DNA of 6,964 nt. Origin: Betaproteobacteria bacterium. GTDB taxonomy: Bacteria; Pseudomonadota; Gammaproteobacteria; Burkholderiales; Sulfuriferulaceae. The stretch spans positions 1 through 6,964 of the forward strand of contig DMQT01000234.1 of assembly GCA_003455595.1 (NCBI GenBank), in the 5' to 3' direction. Within the stretch, counting starts at the first letter, position 1. Each line of letters opens with the position of its first letter. The position numbers and the translations under genes are program-made. Below are positions 1-6,715 of this stretch, piece by piece. Below the pieces are notes generated by a model. It was not told the origin of the DNA and made no database searches. It saw only the letters and a program-made list of their open reading frames with translations.

Positions 1-840
1 TTTGGCAAAAATTACCTGCAAACGCTGGAACCGCGCATCTACTACGTTTACATTCCGTATAAAGATCAGAGTCAGATTCCCAATTTCGACAGCGCCGAAC
101 TGGATTTCAACTTTGCCCAGATGTTCACCGAGAACCGCTTTTCCGGCGGCGATCGCATCAACGATGCAAACCAGCTCACCGCCGCCATGACCTCGCGCTT
201 CATCGAATCCGACACCGGGCTGGAACGCTTCCGCGTGGCGCTCGGCCAGCGCTTCTACTTCGCGCCACAGCGTGTGGTGCTACCCGGCGGCGTGCCAACC
301 GACAACAAGAACACCGACATTCTGGCCAGCATAGGCGGCCAGATTACCCCGACCTGGCGCGCCGACGCCGCCACCCAGTTCAACACCGATATCGGTGCCT
401 CGGTGCGTGACAGCGTTTCCACCAGCTACCGCCCCGCGCCGGGCAAAACACTCAACTTCAGCTACCGCCATTTGCCCGGGATCGCAGCAAGCACGGCACT
501 GCCCGGCATCCCTGCGGTGGCGGCCGTCACCTCGGTCAGGCAGCTCGACCTGTCCGCGCAATGGCCGTTGGCGCCACGCTGGTATGGCATGATGCGCTAC
601 AATTATTCGCTCACCGACCGCCGTCTGGTGGAAGGATTGGCAGGGGTAGAATACAATGCGGGCTGCTGGGCAGTCCGCGCGGTGATGCAACGCATCGCCA
701 CCGGTACCAATCTGACGAGTAATTCATTCTTCATCCAGCTTGAGTTGAACGGCATCGGCCGACTCGGCTCTAACCCGCTGGATGTCCTCAAACAAAGCAT
801 TGCCGGCTACGTGAATACCAATGACCTTCAAAACCGTTAA
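1..840 (+). CDS. lptD: LPS-assembly protein LptD, C-terminal part (5' end outside window)
   Basis: LptD is the outer-membrane beta-barrel that, with the lipoprotein LptE, inserts lipopolysaccharide into the outer leaflet. The reading frame is open from base 1 and gives 279 residues ending at TAA 838-840, roughly the last third of a normal LptD of about 750-800 residues. The start of the fragment reads LEPRIYYVYIPYKDQSQIPN, followed by FDSAELDFNFAQMFTENRFSG and DRINDANQ. These are highly characteristic of the LptD C-terminal barrel domain (OstA_C). The rest alternates polar and aromatic residues as expected for barrel strands. A single cysteine (codon 664-666, context NAGCWAVR) stands where E. 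coli LptD has the adjacent Cys724-Cys725 pair used in disulfide bonding. The 3' end overlaps surA by 20 bp. Identity is seen from motifs; the missing N-terminal half cannot be assessed. Confidence 0.96.
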   Translation, partial: FGKNYLQTLEPRIYYVYIPYKDQSQIPNFDSAELDFNFAQMFTENRFSGGDRINDANQLTAAMTSRFIESDTGLERFRVALGQRFYFAPQRVVLPGGVPTDNKNTDILASIGGQITPTWRADAATQFNTDIGASVRDSVSTSYRPAPGKTLNFSYRHLPGIAASTALPGIPAVAAVTSVRQLDLSAQWPLAPRWYGMMRYNYSLTDRRLVEGLAGVEYNAGCWAVRAVMQRIATGTNLTSNSFFIQLELNGIGRLGSNPLDVLKQSIAGYVNTNDLQNR

Positions 841-2179
841 TCGCATTTTCTCCGCCGTTATCCTGATTGCCAGCCTGGTATCGGGCGTAGCCCACGCCAC
901 CGACGCTGTTGATCTCAAACCGTCCGGCGCATCGACCAGCGCAGCCAGCGCTACGCCGCGCGTCAAACCGGTAGACAGCATCGTCGCGGTGGTCAACGAC
1001 GACGTCATCACACGGCATGATCTGGATGTCCGCTACGAACGCGCCGTGCAGCAACTCAAAGCGCGCAACACCGCGTTGCCGCCGCGCGCCGTGCTGGAAA
1101 AACAGCTGCTCGAACGCATGATCAACGACCGCATCCAGTTGCAACTGGCAGCGCAAACCGGTATCCGCGTTGACGCCGCGCAGCTGGATAAGGCAGTTGA
1201 GCGCATCGCCGAGCAAAACAAGCTGACGCTGCCCCAGTTTCAGGCCGCGTTGAAAAAAGAAGGCATTGAATTCGACCAGTTCCGCAAGGATATCCGCGAC
1301 GAAATCATCCTGACCCGACTACACGAGCGCGAAGTGGACAACAAGGTCAACGTATCCGAAGCCGAAGTGGACGCCTATCTGGAAAATCAGGCCAAACAGG
1401 GACAGGAAGACGAATACAACCTCAACCATATCCTGATTCGCATCCCCGAAGGCGCAACCACCGAACAGATTCAAAAACTGCACGCACGCGCCCAGCAAGT
1501 ACTTGATCTGCTCAACAAGGGCGATGATTTTGCGCAGGTTTCGGCCAGCTATTCAGATGCGCCCAACGCGCTCGAAGGCGGCGCCATGGGCTGGCGGCGC
1601 AACTCGCAGCTACCCACCTTGTTTGCCGATGTGCTGAGTAAGATGAAACCCGGCCAGTTAAGCGAAATTCTGCGCAGTAGCGGCGGCTTCCACATACTCA
1701 AACTCAACGACAAGCGTGGCCAGGATGTCAATACCGTGGTGAAACAGACCCATGCGCGCCACATTCTGATCAAGACCAACGAGCTGGTGTCCGCTGCCGA
1801 CGCCAAAAACCGTCTGCTGCAAATCCGTGAGCGCATCCTTAACGGCACCAAATTCGAGGACATGGCGCGGCAATACTCCGACGACGGCTCGGCTGCCAAA
1901 GGCGGCGACCTGGGCTGGCTCTCGCCGGGTGAAACCGTGCCCGAATTCGAGCACGCCATGGATGCCCTCAAGCCTGGCGAAATCAGCCAGCCGATCCAGT
2001 CACCGTTTGGCTACCACTTGATTGAAGTGCTGGGGCGGCGCGACCAGGACGTCACCAAAGAACGTCAACGCGTGCTGGCACGTCAGGCGCTGCGTGAGCG
2101 CAAGATTGAAAGCGCGCAGGAAGACTGGCTGCGCCAGTTGCGCGACAGCGCTTACGTGGAATATCGCACCCAGAAATGA
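821..2179 (+). CDS. surA: Periplasmic chaperone and peptidyl-prolyl isomerase SurA
   Basis: SurA escorts unfolded outer-membrane proteins, LptD among them, through the periplasm. The product has 452 residues, slightly longer than E. coli SurA (428). Residues 1-26 form a signal peptide: Lys4 and Arg8, a hydrophobic core, then VAHA with probable cleavage after Ala26. A Ser/Ala/Pro-rich stretch (about 30-48) precedes the SurA N-terminal domain, which begins near [18 protein letters not shown] (51-68) and runs to about residue 175. Two parvulin domains follow, at about 199-298 ([10 protein letters not shown], then GGAMGW) and 310-406 ([10 protein letters not shown], then [11 protein letters not shown] and PFGYHLIEV). 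A basic, helical C-terminal tail returns to the chaperone core. The start at 821 lies inside the end of lptD in another frame; no strong Shine-Dalgarno precedes it, so coupling to lptD translation is plausible (inference). The stop overlaps the pdxA start as ATGA. Confidence 0.97.
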   Translation: MTFKTVNRIFSAVILIASLVSGVAHATDAVDLKPSGASTSAASATPRVKPVDSIVAVVNDDVITRHDLDVRYERAVQQLKARNTALPPRAVLEKQLLERMINDRIQLQLAAQTGIRVDAAQLDKAVERIAEQNKLTLPQFQAALKKEGIEFDQFRKDIRDEIILTRLHEREVDNKVNVSEAEVDAYLENQAKQGQEDEYNLNHILIRIPEGATTEQIQKLHARAQQVLDLLNKGDDFAQVSASYSDAPNALEGGAMGWRRNSQLPTLFADVLSKMKPGQLSEILRSSGGFHILKLNDKRGQDVNTVVKQTHARHILIKTNELVSAADAKNRLLQIRERILNGTKFEDMARQYSDDGSAAKGGDLGWLSPGETVPEFEHAMDALKPGEISQPIQSPFGYHLIEVLGRRDQDVTKERQRVLARQALRERKIESAQEDWLRQLRDSAYVEYRTQK

Positions 2180-3153
2180 ACGCCCAAGTCATCGCCCTGA
2201 CGGCGGGCGAGCCTGCCGGTATCGGCCCGGATCTGTGCGTCATGCTGACGCAGCAAGCCCGCCGTTGGCCGCTGGTGGTGATTGCCGACCAGACGCTGTT
2301 GATGCAGCGTGCCGAACAGCTCGGCCTGCCGCTCAGCTTGCTGCACTTCGGCACCGCGCCGGTCACGCACGAAGCCGGTAGCCTGACCGTGCTGCACGAG
2401 CCGCTACACACCCACGCCACCCCCGGCCTGCTCAACCCGGCCAACAGCCGCTACGTGCTGCAAACCCTGAAACTCGCGCTGCAGGGTTGCCAGGACGGTG
2501 ATTTTGGCGCCATGGTCACCGGCCCCATCAACAAGGCCGTCATCAACGATGCGGGCATCCCGTTTACCGGCCACACTGAATTTCTTGCCGAGCACACCGA
2601 TACCCCGCGCGTGGTAATGATGCTGGCGGGCGGCGGCTTGCGCGTGGCGCTGGCTACCACCCACCTACCGTTGCGCGACGTCGCCGCTGCGCTGACGCGC
2701 GAATCGCTCAGCCACACGCTGCGCATCCTGCACCACGATCTGGTAACGCGCTTCGGCATTGCCGATCCGCATATTCTGGTCACCGGACTCAACCCGCACG
2801 CGGGCGAATCCGGCCACCTTGGGCGTGAAGAAATCGATGTGATCGAGCCGGTGTTGATGCGCTTGCGCGAGGACGGCATGCGCCTGACCGGCCCGTTGCC
2901 GGCCGACACGCTGTTCAACCCGGCGCGACTCGCCGAAGCTGATTGTGTACTCGCCATGTACCACGACCAGGGCTTGCCGGTGCTCAAATACGCCAGTTTT
3001 GGCGCGGGCGTGAATGTCACCCTGGGCCTGCCTATCATTCGAACCTCAGTTGATCACGGCACCGCGCTGGAACTGGCGGGTACCGGTCGCATCCACGCCG
3101 GCAGCCTGATTGCCGCCATCGACCTCGCCGCGCAACTGGCGTGCACCGCCTAA
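2176..3153 (+). CDS. pdxA: 4-hydroxythreonine-4-phosphate dehydrogenase PdxA
   Basis: PdxA oxidises 4-phosphohydroxy-L-threonine with NAD(P)+ in the DXP-dependent pathway to pyridoxal 5'-phosphate; PdxJ then condenses the product with deoxyxylulose phosphate. The enzyme is a cytosolic, metal-dependent homodimer. The 325-residue product matches the usual length (E. coli 329). Visible signatures are [10 protein letters not shown] (11-20), [10 protein letters not shown] (114-123), the substrate-binding GHTE with His133-Thr134, and three metal-ligand histidines: His163 (TTHLPL), His208 ([11 protein letters not shown]) and His263 ([11 protein letters not shown]). These three correspond to E. coli His166, 211 and 266 with a constant offset of three. 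PLPADTLF (240-247) is also typical. The start is the ATG of an ATGA overlap with the surA stop, which fits translational coupling. No key residue is missing. Confidence 0.98.
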   Translation: MNAQVIALTAGEPAGIGPDLCVMLTQQARRWPLVVIADQTLLMQRAEQLGLPLSLLHFGTAPVTHEAGSLTVLHEPLHTHATPGLLNPANSRYVLQTLKLALQGCQDGDFGAMVTGPINKAVINDAGIPFTGHTEFLAEHTDTPRVVMMLAGGGLRVALATTHLPLRDVAAALTRESLSHTLRILHHDLVTRFGIADPHILVTGLNPHAGESGHLGREEIDVIEPVLMRLREDGMRLTGPLPADTLFNPARLAEADCVLAMYHDQGLPVLKYASFGAGVNVTLGLPIIRTSVDHGTALELAGTGRIHAGSLIAAIDLAAQLACTA

Positions 3154-3160
3154 ACCCAAC

Positions 3161-3943
3161 ATGTCAAAACACATCCCGCGCAAACGTTTCGGCCAGCATT
3201 TCCTGACCGACCACGATGTCATCAACGCCATCGTGCACGCCATCCGGCCCCGCAGTGGCGACACCGTGGTCGAGATCGGGCCCGGTCTGGGCGCACTGAC
3301 ACGTCCTTTGCTCGAACACCTGCCGCACCTGCATCTGGTCGAGCTCGACCGCGACATCATCGCGCGCCTGCAACGCGCCTATCCATCCGAGCGCGTCACC
3401 ATTCACGCCGGTGATGCGCTGTTGTTCGAGTTTGGCACGCTGGGTGAAAACCTGCGCATTGTCGGCAATCTGCCATACAACATTTCCACGCCACTGCTGT
3501 TTCACCTCGCCGACTTCGCACCGCACATCGCCGACATGCATTTCATGCTACAAAAAGAAGTGGTGGATCGCATGGCCGCCGACCCAGGCACACGCGACTT
3601 TGGCCGTCTCACGGTGATGCTGCAATACCGTTTCAGCATCGAGACGCTATTTGACGTCGCCGCCGATGCCTTCGATCCGCCTCCCAAAGTGGTATCTGCC
3701 GTGGTGCGTCTGGTGCCGCGCGCGGCCAGCGACATGGATGCGCTGGATCTGGGCTTGCTCGAAAACGTCGTTGCCACTGCGTTCGGCCAGCGCCGTAAAA
3801 CGCTGCGCAACACGCTCGGCAGCCTGCTCAGCGCAGACGATTTCAACCAGCTCGACATCGACCCGACACGGCGCGCCGAAACCCTCGCCGTAGCCGACTT
3901 CGTACGGATCGCCAATCATATTTATCGTAAGGAAGCACCATGA
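3161..3943 (+). CDS. rsmA: 16S rRNA (adenine1518-N6/adenine1519-N6)-dimethyltransferase RsmA (KsgA)
   Basis: RsmA uses S-adenosylmethionine to dimethylate two adjacent adenosines in the 3' terminal helix of 16S rRNA, a late checkpoint of 30S subunit assembly. The product has 260 residues. The N-terminus carries the family signature PRKRFGQHFLTD (6-17). SAM-binding motif I is EIGPGLGALT (38-47) and the acidic motif II is ELDRD (61-65). The catalytic motif is NLPYN (103-107). MLQKEVVDRM (129-138), FDPPPKV (171-177) and AFGQRRKTLRN (207-217) are the conserved target-binding segments. The start was placed at ATG 3161, seven bases after the pdxA stop, because homologues begin just before this signature. 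An in-frame ATG at 3110 would add 17 atypical residues overlapping pdxA. No convincing Shine-Dalgarno lies before 3161. The stop overlaps the next gene as ATGA. Confidence 0.97.
   Translation: MSKHIPRKRFGQHFLTDHDVINAIVHAIRPRSGDTVVEIGPGLGALTRPLLEHLPHLHLVELDRDIIARLQRAYPSERVTIHAGDALLFEFGTLGENLRIVGNLPYNISTPLLFHLADFAPHIADMHFMLQKEVVDRMAADPGTRDFGRLTVMLQYRFSIETLFDVAADAFDPPPKVVSAVVRLVPRAASDMDALDLGLLENVVATAFGQRRKTLRNTLGSLLSADDFNQLDIDPTRRAETLAVADFVRIANHIYRKEAP
3929..3933 (+). promoter_or_regulatory. Ribosome binding site of the YbjN-like gene
   Basis: AAGGA, extended as AAGGAAG, lies six bases before ATG 3940 inside the last codons of rsmA. It is the clearest Shine-Dalgarno sequence in the window. It supports the 3940 start and suggests this gene can initiate efficiently on its own as well as by coupling through the ATGA overlap. 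Confidence 0.75.
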
Positions 3944-4410
3944 GCCTCATTGAAACCGCCCAGAGTTGCCTGGAAAGCATGCAATTGCCCGCCACGCGTG
4001 TGCCCAACTTACCCGTCATCAGCCTGCCGGTAGAAATCGAAAACGGCAAACTGAACATCTTCGTGCACGCCCACGAAGACGCAGGCCGGGTGTTTGTCTA
4101 CGTACGCGCGCAAGACCTGCAAGTACCGATTGAACGCATCCCCGCACTGGCCGATTTTCTCACCCGCGCCAACTACGGCTTGCCACTGGGCAACTTTGAA
4201 ATCGACATGAACGACGGCGAAATGAACTTCAAGAACAGCCTCGACATCAGTGGCGGCGTACTCACCGAGGCGATGGTGAAAACCCTGCTGGTATTCGCCA
4301 TGGAATGCGCCAACCGCTACCTGCCGGGCATCCGCGAAGTGATCGCGGGCACCGAACCGAAAGCGGCCATCGAAGCTATTGACGGCCCGACCAAGGTCGT
4401 CATCAAGTAA
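3940..4410 (+). CDS. YbjN-like domain protein of unknown function
   Basis: The product is a 156-residue soluble protein with no signal peptide and no membrane segment. Its layout resembles the YbjN / type III secretion chaperone-like fold: an N-terminal helix (about 1-16), antiparallel strands with LPVEIENGKLNIFVHAHE (29-46) and RVFVYVRA (50-57), a helix near 64-77 and the segment ANYGLPLGNFEID (77-89), which recalls the 'N....G.F.id..dg.v.f' pattern of that family. Strands near 92-104 and a long C-terminal helix (about 108-136) follow. No catalytic motif is visible. Families with this fold include regulators and chaperone-like adaptors, but sequence alone does not assign a partner. It overlaps rsmA by four bases (ATGA) with a good ribosome binding site, so it is probably the last gene of the lptD-rsmA unit. 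The final base of its TAA stop is the first base of the adjacent inverted-repeat element. Confidence is high that it is a gene and moderate for the family. Confidence 0.85.
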   Translation: MSLIETAQSCLESMQLPATRVPNLPVISLPVEIENGKLNIFVHAHEDAGRVFVYVRAQDLQVPIERIPALADFLTRANYGLPLGNFEIDMNDGEMNFKNSLDISGGVLTEAMVKTLLVFAMECANRYLPGIREVIAGTEPKAAIEAIDGPTKVVIK

Positions 4411-4579
4411 GGGCTCGTTAATGACTCACTTGAACTTACGTTGCTATGTATTCGGGATGGCTGCTAGGCAGCGAAACGCAGCGAATGGTTGTTCCATTCG
4501 CAAGTTTTGCAACGTCGCAGACGCCCGAATACATAGCAACCCTGCGGGTTTATGTCCAAGTTAATCATTAACGAGCCCT
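4410..4579. repeat. 170-bp palindromic (MITE-like) element with nested inverted repeats
   Basis: This non-coding block fills nearly all of the gap between the YbjN-like gene and folB. Its ends are perfect 15-bp inverted repeats: AGGGCTCGTTAATGA at 4410-4424 and its complement at 4565-4579. Further in, a partly matching ACTTGRACWTA segment is followed by perfect 17-bp inverted repeats, GTTGCTATGTATTCGGG at 4440-4456 and its complement at 4524-4540. The centre is an 8-bp stem, GCGAATGG 4481-4488 with CCATTCGC 4494-4501, and a 5-base loop. Two small side hairpins break the symmetry: GCTGC-TAG-GCAGC (4460-4472) and AACCC-TGC-GGGTT (4538-4550). TA dinucleotides lie at both borders (4408-4409 and 4579-4580), which could be a TA target duplication but are too short to prove it. 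It encodes no transposase and no convincing protein. The long terminal inverted repeats suggest a non-autonomous miniature transposon; a dedicated structured RNA is the alternative. I do not recognise a named family. Confidence 0.8.
4481..4508 (+). terminator. Weak terminator-like hairpin at the centre of the repeat
   Basis: The 8-bp stem GCGAATGG/CCATTCGC with loop TTGTT is followed by CAAG... and a run of only four T (4505-4508). It resembles an intrinsic terminator for transcripts from the YbjN-like gene, but the T run is short and does not start right after the stem. It may simply be the apex of the palindromic element. Confidence 0.25.
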
Positions 4580-4583
4580 AGCC

Positions 4584-4970
4584 ATGACGTTTCAGATGAT
4601 TGCGCGCGGCATCCGCGTCGAGATGCACCTCGGCATCTGCGATTTTGAATACGCCGCGCCGCAAACAGTCATCGTCAATGTTGTCGCCGAAGGCGAGCTG
4701 CCCTACCGCCCAAAAAACATTGCCGAATGCCTGGATTATTCGCGCGTGTGCGCCTTCGTACAGGCATGGAAACACCGCCCGCACACTGAATTGGTGGAAA
4801 CACTGCTGCACGACGTGGTCGAATTCTGTTTTGAAGACACACGGGTACAACGCGTTGCGGTCGAGATCCTCAAACCCGGCGTGATTGCCTACGCCGACGC
4901 GGTGGGAGCGGGCATGAACATCGACCGCGACCGCTACGCCCGGCTGCGCGCAGCGGCTGCCACCCCATGA
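4584..4970 (+). CDS. folB: Dihydroneopterin aldolase FolB
   Basis: FolB cleaves 7,8-dihydroneopterin to 6-hydroxymethyl-7,8-dihydropterin and glycolaldehyde in folate synthesis, and commonly also epimerises it to dihydromonapterin. The 128-residue product has the usual length (about 120) and the cytosolic tunnelling-fold pattern. The active-site residues are in register: Glu22 in GICDFEY, Tyr52 in CLDYSRV, Glu72 in ELVETLL and Lys97 in EILKPG, equivalent to the pterin-binding glutamates and the catalytic Tyr/Lys pair of characterised enzymes. The start at 4584 places Glu22 at the same distance from the N-terminus as in E. coli FolB; ATG 4596 would be slightly short. No strong Shine-Dalgarno is present, and the region where one should lie falls in the right arm of the inverted-repeat element, which ends four bases before the ATG. 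The stop overlaps the next gene as ATGA. Confidence 0.93.
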   Translation: MTFQMIARGIRVEMHLGICDFEYAAPQTVIVNVVAEGELPYRPKNIAECLDYSRVCAFVQAWKHRPHTELVETLLHDVVEFCFEDTRVQRVAVEILKPGVIAYADAVGAGMNIDRDRYARLRAAAATP

Positions 4971-5710
4971 GCACGCGCCCGCTCGTGCTGGTCACCGGGG
5001 CCGGCAAGCGCCTTGGCCTGGCCATTACCGAGACCTTGATCGAAGCGGGTTGGGACGTGCTGGCGCTGGTACGCACCCGAACGCCAGCGCTGGATACACT
5101 GCTCACTGCAGGCGGTGTGCGCGAAATTATCACGCATGATGTATCCGACCCGACGTTGTGGTTTTCCCTGTGGCCCGCGCTGCGCACGCGTTACGGCCGC
5201 CTGCCGACGGGATTTGTACACGCTGCTTCGCTGTTTGAGCTCGACACCCCGCGCAGCACCGACTGGACGGCAATTGAAGCGCACCGGCGCGTCAATGCCG
5301 ATACGTTTGTTGCCGCCGCGACCGCCTGGGTACAGCACGCCCAGCCCGACGAGCGCGGCAGTTTCATCAGCCTGGTCGATCAAAAAGTGCATCGCCTCAA
5401 CCCGGATCATTACGCCTACACCCTGAGCAAACTCACGCTCGCTGCCAGCATTCCGTTTCTCGCGCAAACGCTGGCACCGCAGCTGCGCGTCAACGGCGTG
5501 TCGCCGGGACTGACCTTGCCCAGCGGCGGGCAGACGATGGCCGAGTTTGAAGCGGCGCAGGCGCTGTTCCCGCTCGGTGGCGGGCTCGCACCCGCAGACA
5601 TCGCCCGCGCCGTGCTGTTTTTGCTGACGCAAGTGTGGATCACCGGGCAGATGCTGGCCGTCGACGGCGGCCAGCATCTGCAAAGCGACCACGACATCGT
5701 ATTGCGTTAG
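4967..5710 (+). CDS. folM: Short-chain dehydrogenase, FolM/pteridine reductase-like
   Basis: FolM-type enzymes use NADPH to reduce dihydromonapterin (and weakly dihydrofolate) to the tetrahydro form. The 247-residue product is a classical-length, soluble SDR. The cofactor motif TGAGKRLG (10-17) fits the TGxxxRxG signature that separates pteridine reductases and FolM from ordinary SDRs with TGxxxGxG. Asn110 (RRVN), Ser135 (FISLVDQ), Tyr151 and Lys155 (YTLSK) form the catalytic set. VNGVSPGLTLP (175-185) and ITGQMLAVDGGQHL (225-238) are typical C-terminal elements; the latter closely parallels the end of E. coli FolM. One oddity is HAAS (85-88) where relatives have HNAS or NNAS, so the structural Asn is replaced by Ala. 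Four-base overlap with folB supports a shared pterin role. The substrate is inferred from motif and context; another SDR substrate remains possible. Confidence 0.82.
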   Translation: MSTRPLVLVTGAGKRLGLAITETLIEAGWDVLALVRTRTPALDTLLTAGGVREIITHDVSDPTLWFSLWPALRTRYGRLPTGFVHAASLFELDTPRSTDWTAIEAHRRVNADTFVAAATAWVQHAQPDERGSFISLVDQKVHRLNPDHYAYTLSKLTLAASIPFLAQTLAPQLRVNGVSPGLTLPSGGQTMAEFEAAQALFPLGGGLAPADIARAVLFLLTQVWITGQMLAVDGGQHLQSDHDIVLR

Positions 5711-5716
5711 TCCGCC

Positions 5717-6715
5717 ATGCGACCGCTGGTCAGCATTTATATCCCGGTACGCAATCGCCCTGAACTGCTGTCAGAAACCCTCAACGCCATCCAGGCACAA
5801 AGCTGGCACGACTGGGAATGCTGGATCGTCGATGACGCATCCACCGATCACACGTTTGAGGTCATCCAGTCATTTGAACGCCGCGACGCGCGTTTTCATG
5901 GTCTACGCCACACCGAAAGCCGGGGCGACGCTGCTGCCAGCAACACCGCTTTGCAGCACTTGCGCGGCGCCTATGCAGCGCGCATGGATTCGGACGATAT
6001 GCCGCTACCCGACTGGCTCGCGGTGGGGATGGATTTTGCCCGCAGTTTCCAGGGCGTTGCATTCGGCTGCCAGGCCGAACTGTTTGGCGCGGTGGCCGAC
6101 CTGCGCATGGCCAAAGCCAAAGAAACCGACCCGCTGCGCTGGCAAGCATGGAGCCTGTTCAACGACGAAAATTACCATAGCGGGCTGATTTTCCGGCGCG
6201 ATGTGCAGCAGGCCGCGGCGCTCAGTTACCGTGCGCTGACTGTCAACAACGACTGGGATTTCATACACCGTCTGGCACAGCACGGTGCAGTGGCGAATCT
6301 GGCCGACACGCTAGTGCGCATCCGCCGCCATGCCGACAACAGCACCCGCGCCGACATCGTGCGCGAAGACCGCGACAGCGTCTCGGTCGCAATACGCCGC
6401 AATTTATTGGTCGAGCGCCTCGGCATCACCCCCAGCGACGAGACCATGCTGTTGCACTGCACCGCCTACCCGGCACCCTATTGGCAATTCGCCGATCAGG
6501 CCTATGTCTGGCTGCGGCGCGACGATTACCCGGCGCGACTGGCGGCCTGGCTACAGCAGTTACTGGCGGCCAATAGCGCACGCGGTTATCCCTACGACCC
6601 GACCGTGTTGCGCACGGTGCTGCTGGACGAAATACTGCCTGACGCCACTGCGCACTGGCTCGCCTTGCCCGCCACGCCCCCGCCGACGTTCAAAATGGAC
6701 TGGTTACCGGACTAG
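5717..6715 (+). CDS. Family 2 glycosyltransferase, substrate unknown
   Basis: The 332-residue product starts with a GT-A fold typical of GT2 enzymes, which transfer a sugar from a nucleotide-sugar donor to a glycan, lipid or protein in the cytoplasm. [18 protein letters not shown] (5-22) is the first Rossmann strand and helix. IVDDASTD (37-44) binds the nucleotide. RMDSDD (89-94) holds the metal-binding DxD. NNDWDF (177-182) probably supplies the catalytic acid region, and [10 protein letters not shown] (201-210) is a common end of the fold. The last 110 or so residues (about 220-332) are helical with several Trp/Tyr and show no motif I recognise. There is no membrane segment, so this is not a processive or membrane-anchored synthase. 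The start ATG lies six bases after the folM-like stop with no clear Shine-Dalgarno. No other sugar genes lie nearby, so donor and acceptor cannot be inferred. Its 3' end overlaps gloA convergently by 12 bp. Confidence 0.9.
   Translation: MRPLVSIYIPVRNRPELLSETLNAIQAQSWHDWECWIVDDASTDHTFEVIQSFERRDARFHGLRHTESRGDAAASNTALQHLRGAYAARMDSDDMPLPDWLAVGMDFARSFQGVAFGCQAELFGAVADLRMAKAKETDPLRWQAWSLFNDENYHSGLIFRRDVQQAAALSYRALTVNNDWDFIHRLAQHGAVANLADTLVRIRRHADNSTRADIVREDRDSVSVAIRRNLLVERLGITPSDETMLLHCTAYPAPYWQFADQAYVWLRRDDYPARLAAWLQQLLAANSARGYPYDPTVLRTVLLDEILPDATAHWLALPATPPPTFKMDWLPD

Noticed and set aside
3110..3160. Upstream ATG that would extend RsmA by 17 residues
   Set aside because: The extra residues are Pro/Arg-rich, overlap pdxA and precede the usual family N-terminus, so ATG 3161 is preferred.
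4507..4535. Possible sigma70 promoter (TTGCAA, 17-base spacer, TACATA) inside the repeat reading toward folB
   Set aside because: The -10 box matches only three of six consensus bases and is part of a conserved inverted-repeat arm, so it is too weak to annotate.
4379..4564. A 61-codon open frame on the + strand crossing the repeat element
   Set aside because: It begins inside the YbjN-like gene and runs through the palindromic element; its product is low-complexity with scattered Cys/Arg and shows no family pattern.
4410..4579. CRISPR unit or transfer RNA in the only sizeable intergenic gap
   Set aside because: The repeats are inverted and occur once each, with no direct-repeat/spacer pattern and no cloverleaf; the nested inverted repeats explain the region.
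4934..5692. A long (252-codon) open frame on the - strand opposite the FolM-like gene
   Set aside because: It is antisense to a gene with clear SDR motifs, and its product is rich in Arg, Gln and Gly as expected for a GC-rich shadow frame.
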